Assembly (NCBI GenBank): GCA_945903615.1
Contig: CAMDOL010000072.1
Coordinates: forward strand, 1-7,213
From: Rickettsia typhi
GTDB lineage: Bacteria; Pseudomonadota; Alphaproteobacteria; Rickettsiales; UBA1997
DNA length: 7,213 nt
Reading direction: 5' to 3'
Below the pieces are notes generated by a model. That model worked only from the letters and a program-made list of their open reading frames with translations. It did no database searches and was not told where the DNA came from. How positions within the stretch are numbered: the stretch's first letter is position 1; every line of letters begins with the position of its first letter. This document shows positions 1-6,909 of the stretch, one piece after another. Both the position numbers and the translations under genes were made by a program.

Positions 1-221
1 TCTTCAGAAAATCTCTCAATCAAATTATAGGCTTTTGAAAGGCAAGTTCCGCCTTTAAATACAATCTTTCCTTCCAGTTCTTTGAGTGAAAATAACTTAT
101 CTAAAACCCAGCAAACCCAAATATCTTTTTCTACCACATCAAATCTTAGTCCAAGATCAAATGAGGCTTTCTGAATAATATTTTTCCTTTCCTCTCGTGA
201 GAATTTTATGAATTTATCCAT
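1..221 (-). CDS. abiEii: AbiEii-type nucleotidyltransferase toxin, N-terminal part (cut by window edge)
   Basis: Seen: an open frame starts with ATG at 221-219 and runs off the left edge after 73 codons. It begins MDKFIKFSREERKN, continues with VEKDIWVCWVLDKLF (residues 30-44), and ends with the block VFKGGTCLSKAYNLIERFSE (54-73). Known: KGGT-x-LSK-A followed by an RFSE(D) stretch is the hallmark of the AbiEii/AbiGii nucleotidyltransferase family, the toxin of type IV (AbiE) toxin-antitoxin and abortive-infection systems; related MenT toxins transfer nucleotides to tRNA. The catalytic acidic pair is expected just past the edge, so activity cannot be judged. The ATG shares its A with the stop codon of the upstream antitoxin gene (TGATG), which implies translational coupling. 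This gene is too short in the window to be picked up by simple length filters. Inference: toxin partner of the AbiEi-like gene at 221-814. Confidence 0.88.
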   Translation of the reverse strand, partial: MDKFIKFSREERKNIIQKASFDLGLRFDVVEKDIWVCWVLDKLFSLKELEGKIVFKGGTCLSKAYNLIERFSE

Positions 222-814
222 CACGCCGCCACTATTTTTGGGATAAAATCGCAGATCCAGCCAGAGACCCCAGAAGACATTTTTTGTAAAGATTTTTTGT
301 CGCTGTCATTTAGATATTTACTACATTTTTTTATTACAAAATCATCAACTTTATTTTTTCCGATGTAGTTTAAAGCATTCAAAACCATTACTACAATAGA
401 TGGAGTGTTCGGAGTCGGATTAATTTTGGTGTGTTTAAATTGTATGGAATTTTTGCCGATTCGTTTGGTGATAGATTTTCCGTGTGTCCAATAAATATTT
501 TGCGCAGGCACTTGATTGGAAAGTCCAAGCATATTGGCAGAAGCCGCGCCAGATGGATAAATTACAATTCCCGCATTATCAGCAATGGCTTTAGCAACCG
601 CATTCATATCAGGAGGTACAATTCCAACATTTTGTTGGATTGTGGGAAAATAGTAAACCCCACGCGCAAGCCGAATAATTGTTTGATTATCAACCAATCT
701 GGAAAGGTTTTTATCTATGGTATTTCTTGAGCCAAGATCATGGAAGTCTTTAGCGCAGAATACCCAGCCTCTTTTTTTAGATTTTATTTTGTTTAAAATT
801 TTATCATTGATCAT
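221..814 (-). CDS. abiEi: AbiEi / DUF6088-family antitoxin, type IV toxin-antitoxin system
   Basis: Seen: 197 residues. The N-terminal region (about 1-57) has the pattern of a winged-helix domain: GWVFCAKDFHDLGSRNTIDK (16-35), then LSRLVDNQTIIRLARGVYYF (37-56) and a proline. The C-terminal part (about 68-195) contains YPSGAASANMLGLSNQVP (86-103), followed by a predicted beta-rich stretch. Known: this domain order and the RG-x-Y-x-x-P motif are typical of AbiEi antitoxins and DUF6088 proteins. They neutralise AbiEii without forming a stable complex and repress their own promoter (shown for Streptococcus agalactiae AbiEi). The next gene downstream is the AbiEii toxin, joined by a one-base stop/start overlap. 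No Shine-Dalgarno sequence is visible before the ATG (AAAGACTTTTGCCTAATCT), and no other in-frame ATG lies nearby. An inverted repeat sits 29-60 bases upstream. Family call is confident; protective role against phage is inferred. Confidence 0.88.
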   Translation of the reverse strand: MINDKILNKIKSKKRGWVFCAKDFHDLGSRNTIDKNLSRLVDNQTIIRLARGVYYFPTIQQNVGIVPPDMNAVAKAIADNAGIVIYPSGAASANMLGLSNQVPAQNIYWTHGKSITKRIGKNSIQFKHTKINPTPNTPSIVVMVLNALNYIGKNKVDDFVIKKCSKYLNDSDKKSLQKMSSGVSGWICDFIPKIVAA

Positions 815-842
815 AGATTAGGCAAAAGTCTTTGTGTTTATT

Positions 843-874
843 TTGTCAGAAAATACAATATATATTTCTGACAA
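843..874 (-). promoter_or_regulatory. Inverted repeat, probable AbiEi autoregulatory operator
   Basis: A perfect 10-bp inverted repeat is visible: TTGTCAGAAA at 843-852 and TTTCTGACAA at 865-874, with a 12-bp A/T-rich spacer. It lies 29-60 bp upstream of the antitoxin start. S. agalactiae AbiEi represses its own operon by binding inverted repeats in the promoter, so position and symmetry fit an operator. It overlaps the candidate -10 element and promoter spacer. The sequence could also form a hairpin in RNA, but the 12-base spacer and location favour a DNA site. Confidence 0.6.
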
Positions 875-878
875 TCAA
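850..878 (-). promoter_or_regulatory. Candidate sigma70-type promoter of the abiE operon
   Basis: Reading the minus strand, TTGATT (873-878) and TATTTT (850-855) are separated by 17 bp and each match 4 of 6 consensus bases. Transcription would start near 843, leaving a leader of about 28 nt. The inverted repeat at 843-874 covers the -10 and the spacer, which is what a repressible promoter would look like. The hexamers are weak and the region is A/T-rich, so other placements are possible. Confidence 0.33.
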
Positions 879-918
879 GCCACATATTCCAAGAAAAATT
901 ATTGTAGCTTTTCTCTCA

Positions 919-1076
919 GACACTGTTAGCTAATTAATTTTGCCTTAGATTTTGGCATATTTTTAGTGATTTTTTCTTAAACTTTTTTTGCAATATCGGG
1001 AATATTTTAAAAAAATTCAAGAATAAGAGCAAAAATAGGGCGAAATATAAGATAAAATTAATTAGCTAACAGTGTC
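919..1076. repeat. 158-bp fold-back (palindromic) element with perfect 23-bp terminal inverted repeats
   Basis: The arm at 919-941 (beginning GACACTGTTAGC) is the exact reverse complement of 1054-1076. Pairing continues imperfectly inward: 944-964 pair with 1031-1051 with three mismatches and one G-T, 970-981 with 1016-1027, seven T (983-989) with seven A (1009-1015), and AATAT (992-996) with ATATT (1002-1006) around a 5-nt loop. The whole element can therefore fold as one hairpin. The outer ends are perfect and the interior degenerate, which suits a miniature transposable or palindromic repeat better than a simple terminator. No U-tract follows either arm, and I found no convincing target-site duplication (only CA/CA). 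The right arm contains the last four codons and stop of the threonine dehydrogenase gene. It also separates that operon from abiE and may reduce read-through. Confidence 0.8.
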
Positions 1077-2006
1077 CAAATGCAAAAGCATATCTTCAAC
1101 CATTCTTGCCAAATCATATTCTGGTTTCCAATTCCACTCAGCTCTGGAGGCGGAATCATCAATTGACTGCGGCCAAGAATTGGCGATGTTCTGGCGAAAA
1201 TCTGGCTTATATTCAATCTCAAATTCAGGAATATGTTTTTTAATTTCAGCGGCAATTTGCCCGCAAGAAAAACTGATCGCCGCAAAGTTGAAATTGCAGT
1301 GATGCTTTAGAGTTTTGAAGTCTGCATCCGCCAAATCTATCGTTCCGCGAATTGCGTCAGGCATATACATCATTGGCAAAATCGTATCTTCTGCCAAAAA
1401 GCAGGTATATTTTTTATGCTTTATTGCTTCATAAAAAATCTCCACAGCGTAGTCCGTGGTTCCGCCGCCCGGAAGGGTTTTGTAGCTAATCAGCCCCGGA
1501 TATCTGATACCACGAACATCAACACCAAATTTGGCGACATAATATTCACAAAGAAGCTCGCCAGCGGCTTTAGTGAGCCCATACATTGTTTTGGGCAAAA
1601 TGATTGTTTCTTGCGGAGTATTTTGACGAGGGGTTTCAGGGCCAAAAACCGCGATTGAACTTGGGCAAATAATTTGTTTTAAATTCATTTCGCGAGCAAC
1701 TTCCAAAACATTATAAAGCCCGTTCATATTCACATCCCAACATAGATTTGGATTTTTCTCACCAACCGCAGAAAGGATCGCCGCCAAGTGATAAATCACT
1801 CCAATATTGTGTTTTTTAACAACATTCTCCAAACCTCTTTTATCAAGCACATCCAAAATTTCAAATGGATAAAATTCTTCAACATTCGCCGGCGCACGCA
1901 AATCAGAAGCCACCACATTTTGCTGACCAAATTTTTCTCTCAAAGCCAAAACCAGCTCTGAACCGATTTGCCCAATTGCTCCGGTTACTAAAATTTTTTT
2001 AGCCAT
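1062..2006 (-). CDS. tdh: L-threonine 3-dehydrogenase, short-chain (SDR/epimerase-like) type
   Basis: Known reaction: L-threonine + NAD+ to 2-amino-3-oxobutyrate + NADH, usually completed by Kbl to glycine and acetyl-CoA; cytosolic. Seen: 314 residues, close to the roughly 310-320 usual for this type. The Rossmann loop is TGAIGQIG (8-15), with acidic D35 after the second strand favouring NAD. Others are YHLAAILSAVGEKNP (72-86), CPSSIAVFGPETP (114-126) with the catalytic serine region, the YxxxK pair Y142/K146 in MYGLTKAAGE, and RYPGLISYK followed by PGGGTTDYAVEIFYEA (179-194). The last block distinguishes this family from UDP-sugar epimerases. ATG at 2006 follows the methyltransferase stop by 9 bp, so it is probably the last gene of the operon; no clear Shine-Dalgarno is seen. 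Oddity: the final residues DTVS and the stop lie inside the terminal repeat of the fold-back element. No kbl is in the window. Confidence 0.88.
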   Translation of the reverse strand: MAKKILVTGAIGQIGSELVLALREKFGQQNVVASDLRAPANVEEFYPFEILDVLDKRGLENVVKKHNIGVIYHLAAILSAVGEKNPNLCWDVNMNGLYNVLEVAREMNLKQIICPSSIAVFGPETPRQNTPQETIILPKTMYGLTKAAGELLCEYYVAKFGVDVRGIRYPGLISYKTLPGGGTTDYAVEIFYEAIKHKKYTCFLAEDTILPMMYMPDAIRGTIDLADADFKTLKHHCNFNFAAISFSCGQIAAEIKKHIPEFEIEYKPDFRQNIANSWPQSIDDSASRAEWNWKPEYDLARMVEDMLLHLDTVS

Positions 2007-2015
2007 TTTTAATTA

Positions 2016-3218
2016 TTAATTTATTTGATAGGTAATCGATTTTAAATATTCACTTTCCAGCAAAACTGGGTGCATCGGATGATCAAAGCCAGCACCAAAA
2101 ATTCTAACAATTTTGGCACTCTTTCCCGCTTTATCAATACCCTCTGCTGTTGATCTAATTAAATCTTGCAAACCAGCATTATGAGAGCAAGAAGCGATAA
2201 ATAAATAGCCATTTTTGGCAACTAATTTAGCGCCAAGTTTGGCTAGTTTTTCATAACCTTTAATTCCCGTAAAAAAATCTTTTTTGGATTTTATAAAAGC
2301 TGGTGGGTCAAGCACTACCACCTGAAATTTTTTGCCAACTTTAATTAAATTTTCTAATTCATCAAAAACTTTGCCATTGATAAATTTACAACTTTCAATG
2401 TTCAAATTGCTAAGTTCAATATTATTGTGAACATTTTTAATTGCCAAATCTGATGAATCAATGAAAGTAACTGAATTGGCTCCTGCCGCTGCAGCATTGA
2501 TTCCAAAGCCACCATTATAACAATAAGCATCTAAAACATCTTTTTCCTTTACCAAGGAAGCCACAAATTTACGATTCTCTCTTTGATCAAAAAACCAACC
2601 AGTTTTTTGACCATTAATTGGATCAAAATTAAATTTTAAATTATTTTCTACCAAGATATTTTCTGCTGGCAATTCTCCTTGCAAAACTTTTACATATTCT
2701 TGCAAACCTTCCAATTTTCTAACATTAATATCATTTCTCAAAACTAAAATTGGCGCGCCAAAAACCTGATTCAAAGCGGCAATCAAAATCTCCAATAAAT
2801 TTTCCATTCCCGCAGTTGCAATTTGCAAAACCAAAAGATTATCAAAACGGTCAATGATCAATCCCGCCAAGCCATCAGCTTCAGAATGAATTAAACGATA
2901 AAATGGTTCATCAAAAAAATCTTGTCTTAATTTAAGGGCTGATTCGATTTTTTTAATAAAAAATTCTTGATTGATTTCCTGATTTTCTTTTTTAGTTAAA
3001 ATGCGCGCAGCAATAAGTGAGTGACGATTATAATAACCAATGCCTAAAAAATTATCAAAGGCGTTGACAATTTTAACCAATGAGCCTGAAGCCATTTCAG
3101 CAAGTTGTGGAGAGGTTTCAATCTCATTAGAATAAACCCACGGATGACCAAAATTAACTTTGCGATCTTGTCCTTTTTTTAGTTTTATTATTTGCATAAA
3201 TTTCAAATTATTGTTCAT
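2016..3218 (-). CDS. rlmI: RlmI-type class I SAM-dependent 23S rRNA (cytosine-C5) methyltransferase
   Basis: Known role: E. coli RlmI makes m5C1962 in 23S rRNA, using SAM. Seen: 400 residues, near the family length. An N-terminal PUA-like domain (about 8-80) carries KKGQDRKVNFGHPWVYSNEI (14-33). A middle region follows with SEADGLAGLIIDRF (112-125) and GQKTGWFFDQRENR (203-216). The Rossmann methyltransferase domain has motif I VLDAYCYNGGFGINAA (228-243), acidic D254, motif IV LDPPAFIKSKKDF (303-315) and ASCSHN (342-347) with the putative catalytic cysteine C344. The ending GFDHPMHPVLLESEYLK (377-393) is family-typical. The start at 3218 overlaps the ABC-F gene by 11 bp, with AAGG directly next to the ATG. 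An alternative ATG at 3197 (residue 8) would place the start at the usual family N-terminus and remove the overlap; I cannot decide between them. Exact target base is inferred from family. Confidence 0.88.
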   Translation of the reverse strand: MNNNLKFMQIIKLKKGQDRKVNFGHPWVYSNEIETSPQLAEMASGSLVKIVNAFDNFLGIGYYNRHSLIAARILTKKENQEINQEFFIKKIESALKLRQDFFDEPFYRLIHSEADGLAGLIIDRFDNLLVLQIATAGMENLLEILIAALNQVFGAPILVLRNDINVRKLEGLQEYVKVLQGELPAENILVENNLKFNFDPINGQKTGWFFDQRENRKFVASLVKEKDVLDAYCYNGGFGINAAAAGANSVTFIDSSDLAIKNVHNNIELSNLNIESCKFINGKVFDELENLIKVGKKFQVVVLDPPAFIKSKKDFFTGIKGYEKLAKLGAKLVAKNGYLFIASCSHNAGLQDLIRSTAEGIDKAGKSAKIVRIFGAGFDHPMHPVLLESEYLKSITYQIN

Positions 3219-4701
3219 CCTTCCAACCCACTTTCCTTAGAAAATCTTCATAGCCACCTTCAAAAACAAAAGTTTTATCATCATCAAATACGATCAATTT
3301 ATTGGCAACTTCTTTTAAAAAATATTCACTATGCGTCACCATTACCACCGCTCCGTCAAAGTTTTTAATCGCGCCAAGCAAAGATTCGCAGGAGTCTAAA
3401 TCCAAGTGATTGGTAGGCTCGTCAAGCAATAATAAATTTGATGGTTTGAGCAAAATTTTTCCCAGCATCACGCGGCTTTTTTCACCACCAGAAAGAACTT
3501 CAATTTTTTTATTCGACAAAGTTCCCGAAAACATCATATTGCCAGCAACACGGCGCACTGTGGTTTGGTTGGCAGTTGGCGCAGCATTTTGCATTTCTTC
3601 GTAGATGCTTAAACTTGGATTCAAACGATCAATATTCATCTGCCCAAAATAACCAATTTCAGTTTTATTGTTACATCTAGAATTTCCCTCCAAAGGAGTT
3701 AAATCGCCCGTAATCAGTTTGAGCAAAGTTGATTTACCTTTACCATTTTTTCCAATGATACAAATTTTATCTTCAGCACAAACGCGAAAAGTTAATTTTT
3801 TGATTAAAGTTTCATGACCTTCATAACCAAAAGTTATTCCCCCAACCTCAACCAGAGCGTCTTTGCTGCCATAAGGCATACAATTAAATTCAAAATCTAA
3901 TGTGGCGATATGTTCGAGCTTTTCTTTTTTATCTTGCTTTTCAAGCATTTTCATTTTTGACTGCGCACGCGAAGCCATGCTGGCTTTAGCTTTAAAGCGA
4001 TCAATCCATTCTTGAGTTTTTTCGCGTTGCTTTTCTTCGTTAATTCTCGTTTTTTCATACATCTCTTCTTCGAGCGCAATTTTTTCACGCAGACCTTTGG
4101 TGGTTCCGGGAGTTTTTTTGAAATTGCCACGGTGAATGTTGAGCGTATGGGTAATTACACTATCCATAAAATCACGATCATGGGTAATTAAAATCAGCTC
4201 ATTTTCCCATTCTTGCAAAAATCTTTTCAGCCAACGCACTGAATGAATATCTAGATAGTTCGTAGGCTCATCGAGCAATAACATATTTGGTTCGTCAAGC
4301 AATAATTTTGCCAAATTTATTTTCACCTGATAACCACCCGAAAATTCGGATGGATTTTTAAGCATATCTTCCGGAGAAAAACCAAGACCAGTTAAAATTT
4401 CTTCACCTTTCCAACCTTCATATTCGCGGTCTTCAGGCAGAACGCTACAAACTTCCTCAACAACCGATGGATAATGAAATTTAATATGCTGCTCCAAATG
4501 CCCAATTTTATAACCTTTAGGAATTTCCACTTCTCCACTATCGGGCTCTAATTGCCCAAGTACTAATTTTAAAAATGTACTTTTGCCACTACCGTTGCGC
4601 CCAATAAATCCAACTTTTTCACCGCGGTTGATAATAAAGTTAACATCTTCAAAAAGTTGATATCCGGCGAATGAAATTGAAAGGTCTTTTATTTTTATCA
4701 T
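3208..4701 (-). CDS. ABC-F family ATPase (ribosome-associated, non-transporter)
   Basis: Seen: 497 residues, two ABC domains and no membrane segments. Domain 1: Walker A GRNGSGKS (34-41), signature FSGGYQ (120-125), Walker B LLLDEPTNYLD (141-151), H174. A charged linker (about 195-265) contains RFKAKASMASRAQSKMKMLE (235-254), the region that reaches the ribosomal P/E-site tRNA in this family. Domain 2: GKNGKGKS (317-324), LSGGEKSR (403-410), LLLLDEPTNHLD (423-434), H457. Known: ABC-F proteins such as EttA, Uup and YbiT act on ribosomes during translation, and some give antibiotic resistance. The linker is of ordinary length and the C-terminus ends soon after domain 2 without the coiled coil found in Uup, so the protein is compact and not clearly EttA or Uup. 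It starts 24 bp after the helicase stop; an AAGG lies about 12 nt before the ATG, too far for a strong ribosome site. Family certain, subfamily unknown. Confidence 0.92.
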   Translation of the reverse strand: MIKIKDLSISFAGYQLFEDVNFIINRGEKVGFIGRNGSGKSTFLKLVLGQLEPDSGEVEIPKGYKIGHLEQHIKFHYPSVVEEVCSVLPEDREYEGWKGEEILTGLGFSPEDMLKNPSEFSGGYQVKINLAKLLLDEPNMLLLDEPTNYLDIHSVRWLKRFLQEWENELILITHDRDFMDSVITHTLNIHRGNFKKTPGTTKGLREKIALEEEMYEKTRINEEKQREKTQEWIDRFKAKASMASRAQSKMKMLEKQDKKEKLEHIATLDFEFNCMPYGSKDALVEVGGITFGYEGHETLIKKLTFRVCAEDKICIIGKNGKGKSTLLKLITGDLTPLEGNSRCNNKTEIGYFGQMNIDRLNPSLSIYEEMQNAAPTANQTTVRRVAGNMMFSGTLSNKKIEVLSGGEKSRVMLGKILLKPSNLLLLDEPTNHLDLDSCESLLGAIKNFDGAVVMVTHSEYFLKEVANKLIVFDDDKTFVFEGGYEDFLRKVGWKDEQ

Positions 4702-4725
4702 TTTAGTTTTTAGCCTTAGAGTTAA

Positions 4726-6852
4726 TTAACGATTATTTGGTTTGGTTGGTTTTTTGCCACCTTGACCACCTTTGTTACCAGCAAATTTGCCACCAGAATT
4801 ATTACGATCCTTAGAAAAAGCACGACCGATTCTGCCTTCGCCACCTGACTGGCTTCTGCCCTCGCCTCTTGGTTTTGAATCAAAACTGCGAGTTTTATTT
4901 TCACCAAAAGCTGGTCTAGCAGAACGCTCATCAAATCTTGGTTTTGGTCTATCACCACCAAATCCGCCCGGTTTTCTATCACCAAAATCGCGTCTTGGTG
5001 ACCGAGCAGAATTATTTGGAGAATTATCATCAGAAGTAAATTTGCTTCTACGATCTTTAGAATCATATGAATTAGTGCGGCGGTCATCGCCAAATTTTGG
5101 TCGAGCAGAAGCTTCGCCAGAAAATCTTGATGGACGCTTATCGTCAAATCTTCTTTCCGAATTATCTCTAAAACTTGATGGACGCTTATCGTCAAATCTT
5201 CTTTCCGAATTATCTCTAAAAGCTGGACGATCAGAAGTTCTGCCCCCACCCAGTCCGCTTGGTTTTTTATCACCAAAATCACGCCTTGGTCTCTCAGAAT
5301 TTTCACCAGAGGCAGCACCAAATCTTGGTGCTCTATTTTCACCAGAGAATGAAGATGGGCGACGATCATCAGAGAATCTTGGCTTGAAAGCTCTAGAATC
5401 ACCACCACCAAATCTTGGTCGTGAAGCCCCAGCTTCGCCATCACGAGCAGGACGATCATTATTAAATTTACTAGGGGGAGAATTTTCTCTAAAATCAGTG
5501 CGTGGTTTGCGTTCTTCGCCAAATCCAGATTTTTTATCATCAGAAAATCTTGGCTTAGCAGGACGACGCTCATCGCCATCTTTCCACCTTCTAGTTTCAG
5601 CAAAATAAGAAGGTTTCCGTTCGCCAGCAAAAGCAGGTTTTGGCGTGCTGCGATAACCACTTTTTGGACGCTCTTTGGCTGGCAGTGCACTCTTCGCTGC
5701 TGCAGTTGCCTTCACTCCGTGAAATGGATGAGCTTCATCAACTGGCAATTTCATTTTGATGACTTTTTCAATATCTTTTAATAAACCAGTTTCAGTGTGA
5801 TCACAAAAAGAAATAGCAATTCCATCTCTTCCAGCTCGGGCAGTTCTGCCAATTCTGTGCACATAACTTTCCGGATGATTAGGAATGTCATAATTGATCA
5901 CATGAGTAATGCCGGCAACATCAATGCCGCGTGCAGCAATATCAGTTGCAACCAACACTTTAATTTTGCCTTGACGAAAACCATCCAATGCTTTTTCACG
6001 CGCTGATTGCGATTTGTTACCATGAATTGCAGAAACTTTAATATTTTGTTTTTCTAAAAATTCAACGATGCGATTGGCGTTGTGCTTAGTTTTGGAGAAA
6101 ACCAAGAACAAACTTTGATCATCTTCATTATCAATAATTGATTTTAGTAAAAGCGGCTTGTTGGCTTTTTCAACCAAATTTACTCTTTGATCAATCTTTT
6201 CAACCGTTGTTGATTCAGGAGTTACTTCAACGCGCACTGGGTTATTCAAAATTGAAGCAGCTAAAACCGCAACATCTTTAGGCATTGTTGCAGAGAAAAA
6301 TAAAGTTTGTCTTTCTTTGGGCAATTTGGCGATGATTTTTTTAACATCGTTGATAAAGCCCATATCAAGCATTCGATCAGCCTCATCGAGAACAAAAATT
6401 TCGAGCTGCGAGAATTTTAAATGACCTTGGTTAATCAAATCCAGTAAACGCCCCGGAGTTGCAACCAAAATATCAAAACCTTGTTTAGTAGCTCTGATTT
6501 GATTATTCATATTTACCCCACCAAAAATCACTGCTGATCTGAGATGCAAATCGTGACCATATAATTTGATGTTATCTACAATTTGGGAAGCCAGCTCCCT
6601 TGTTGGCGTGAGAATCAAAGAACGCACATTATAAGGCTGAACCGATTTTCCGCTTTTAAATAAATTATCCAAAATTGGCAGCGCAAAAGCCGCGGTTTTT
6701 CCAGTTCCAGTTTGAGCAATACCAAGCAAATCTTTTCCTTCAAGCAAATGCGGGATCGATTGAATCTGAATTGGTGTTGGCGTGGTATAACCTTTTTTCT
6801 CCAAGGCAGTAAGAATTTGGAGGCTTAAGTTTAAATCTTTGAAATTAGACAT
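4726..6852 (-). CDS. rhlE: DEAD-box ATP-dependent RNA helicase, RhlE type, with long disordered Arg/Asp/Gly/Ser/Phe-rich tail
   Basis: Seen: 708 residues. Helicase core (1 to about 375): Q-motif region YTTPTPIQIQSIP (22-34), motif I AQTGTGKT (46-53), Ia PTRELA (83-88), Ib TPGR (132-135), II DEAD (156-159), III SAT (187-189), V region VATDIAARGID (301-311), VI HRIGRTARAG (332-341). The short N-terminus and these motifs match RhlE. Known: RhlE helicases unwind short RNA duplexes in ribosome assembly and RNA decay. The tail (about 385-708) is low-complexity, built of loose repeats such as PRFSDD, RDFGD(K/R)KP and RPSSF, probably disordered and RNA-binding. The protein is much longer than E. coli RhlE (about 450). 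Residues 545-560 and 561-576 are almost identical copies (see 5126-5221). It is the first gene of the apparent operon; the 5' leader AAAAAAATTTAATA has no Shine-Dalgarno. All core motifs look intact. Confidence 0.93.
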   Translation of the reverse strand: MSNFKDLNLSLQILTALEKKGYTTPTPIQIQSIPHLLEGKDLLGIAQTGTGKTAAFALPILDNLFKSGKSVQPYNVRSLILTPTRELASQIVDNIKLYGHDLHLRSAVIFGGVNMNNQIRATKQGFDILVATPGRLLDLINQGHLKFSQLEIFVLDEADRMLDMGFINDVKKIIAKLPKERQTLFFSATMPKDVAVLAASILNNPVRVEVTPESTTVEKIDQRVNLVEKANKPLLLKSIIDNEDDQSLFLVFSKTKHNANRIVEFLEKQNIKVSAIHGNKSQSAREKALDGFRQGKIKVLVATDIAARGIDVAGITHVINYDIPNHPESYVHRIGRTARAGRDGIAISFCDHTETGLLKDIEKVIKMKLPVDEAHPFHGVKATAAAKSALPAKERPKSGYRSTPKPAFAGERKPSYFAETRRWKDGDERRPAKPRFSDDKKSGFGEERKPRTDFRENSPPSKFNNDRPARDGEAGASRPRFGGGDSRAFKPRFSDDRRPSSFSGENRAPRFGAASGENSERPRRDFGDKKPSGLGGGRTSDRPAFRDNSERRFDDKRPSSFRDNSERRFDDKRPSRFSGEASARPKFGDDRRTNSYDSKDRRSKFTSDDNSPNNSARSPRRDFGDRKPGGFGGDRPKPRFDERSARPAFGENKTRSFDSKPRGEGRSQSGGEGRIGRAFSKDRNNSGGKFAGNKGGQGGKKPTKPNNR
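5126..5221 (-). repeat. Perfect 48-bp tandem duplication inside the rhlE tail
   Basis: Bases 5126-5173 and 5174-5221 are identical over all 48 positions (each begins CTTGATGGACGCTTATCG on the plus strand). The unit is 16 codons, so the frame is kept, and it encodes FRDNSERRFDDKRPS plus one residue: S in the first protein copy, R in the second because that codon's last base lies outside the repeat. Identity at synonymous sites indicates a recent duplication, probably by replication slippage in repetitive coding DNA. An assembly artefact is possible but less likely, since the copies join cleanly. Confidence 0.9.
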
Positions 6853-6880
6853 TATTAAATTTTTTTAAGTGAGAGAAGTT

Positions 6881-6909
6881 ATTATGATTTTCTAACGATA
6901 CATCTTTAA
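6881..6909 (-). promoter_or_regulatory. Weak candidate promoter upstream of rhlE
   Basis: On the minus strand TTAAAG (6904-6909) and CATAAT (6881-6886) are spaced by 17 bp. The -10 matches 5 of 6 consensus bases; the -35 is poor. It would give a leader of about 22 nt before the rhlE ATG at 6852. It is the best-placed candidate to drive the four-gene operon, but nothing else in the sequence confirms it. Confidence 0.33.

Noticed and set aside
431..730. Plus-strand open frame of 99 codons opposite abiEi
   Set aside because: Antisense shadow of a well-supported gene, with no family resemblance or ribosome site.
919..1076. Fold-back element as a plain Rho-independent terminator
   Set aside because: No run of U follows the hairpin in either direction, and the best pairing is at the outer ends rather than next to the loop.
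917..1078. Two-base CA repeated on both sides of the fold-back element as a target-site duplication
   Set aside because: Two bases match by chance about one time in sixteen, and it fits no insertion-sequence family I can name with confidence.
1058..1658. Small open frames on both strands within tdh (1058-1285, 1072-1302 and 1416-1658)
   Set aside because: They overlap the conserved tdh frame and show no independent coding signal.
4772..5608. Plus-strand open frame of 278 codons opposite the helicase tail, rich in S, L, P and R
   Set aside because: It is the antisense of the low-complexity rhlE tail, whose repetitive codons lack stops in several frames; its sequence is just as repetitive and has no recognisable domain.
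4722..5690. Minus-strand open frame of 322 codons in another frame of the helicase tail
   Set aside because: It is a frame-shifted reading of the same repeats, full of runs of L, I and V with no domain. The rhlE frame has all helicase motifs and continues intact through the region.
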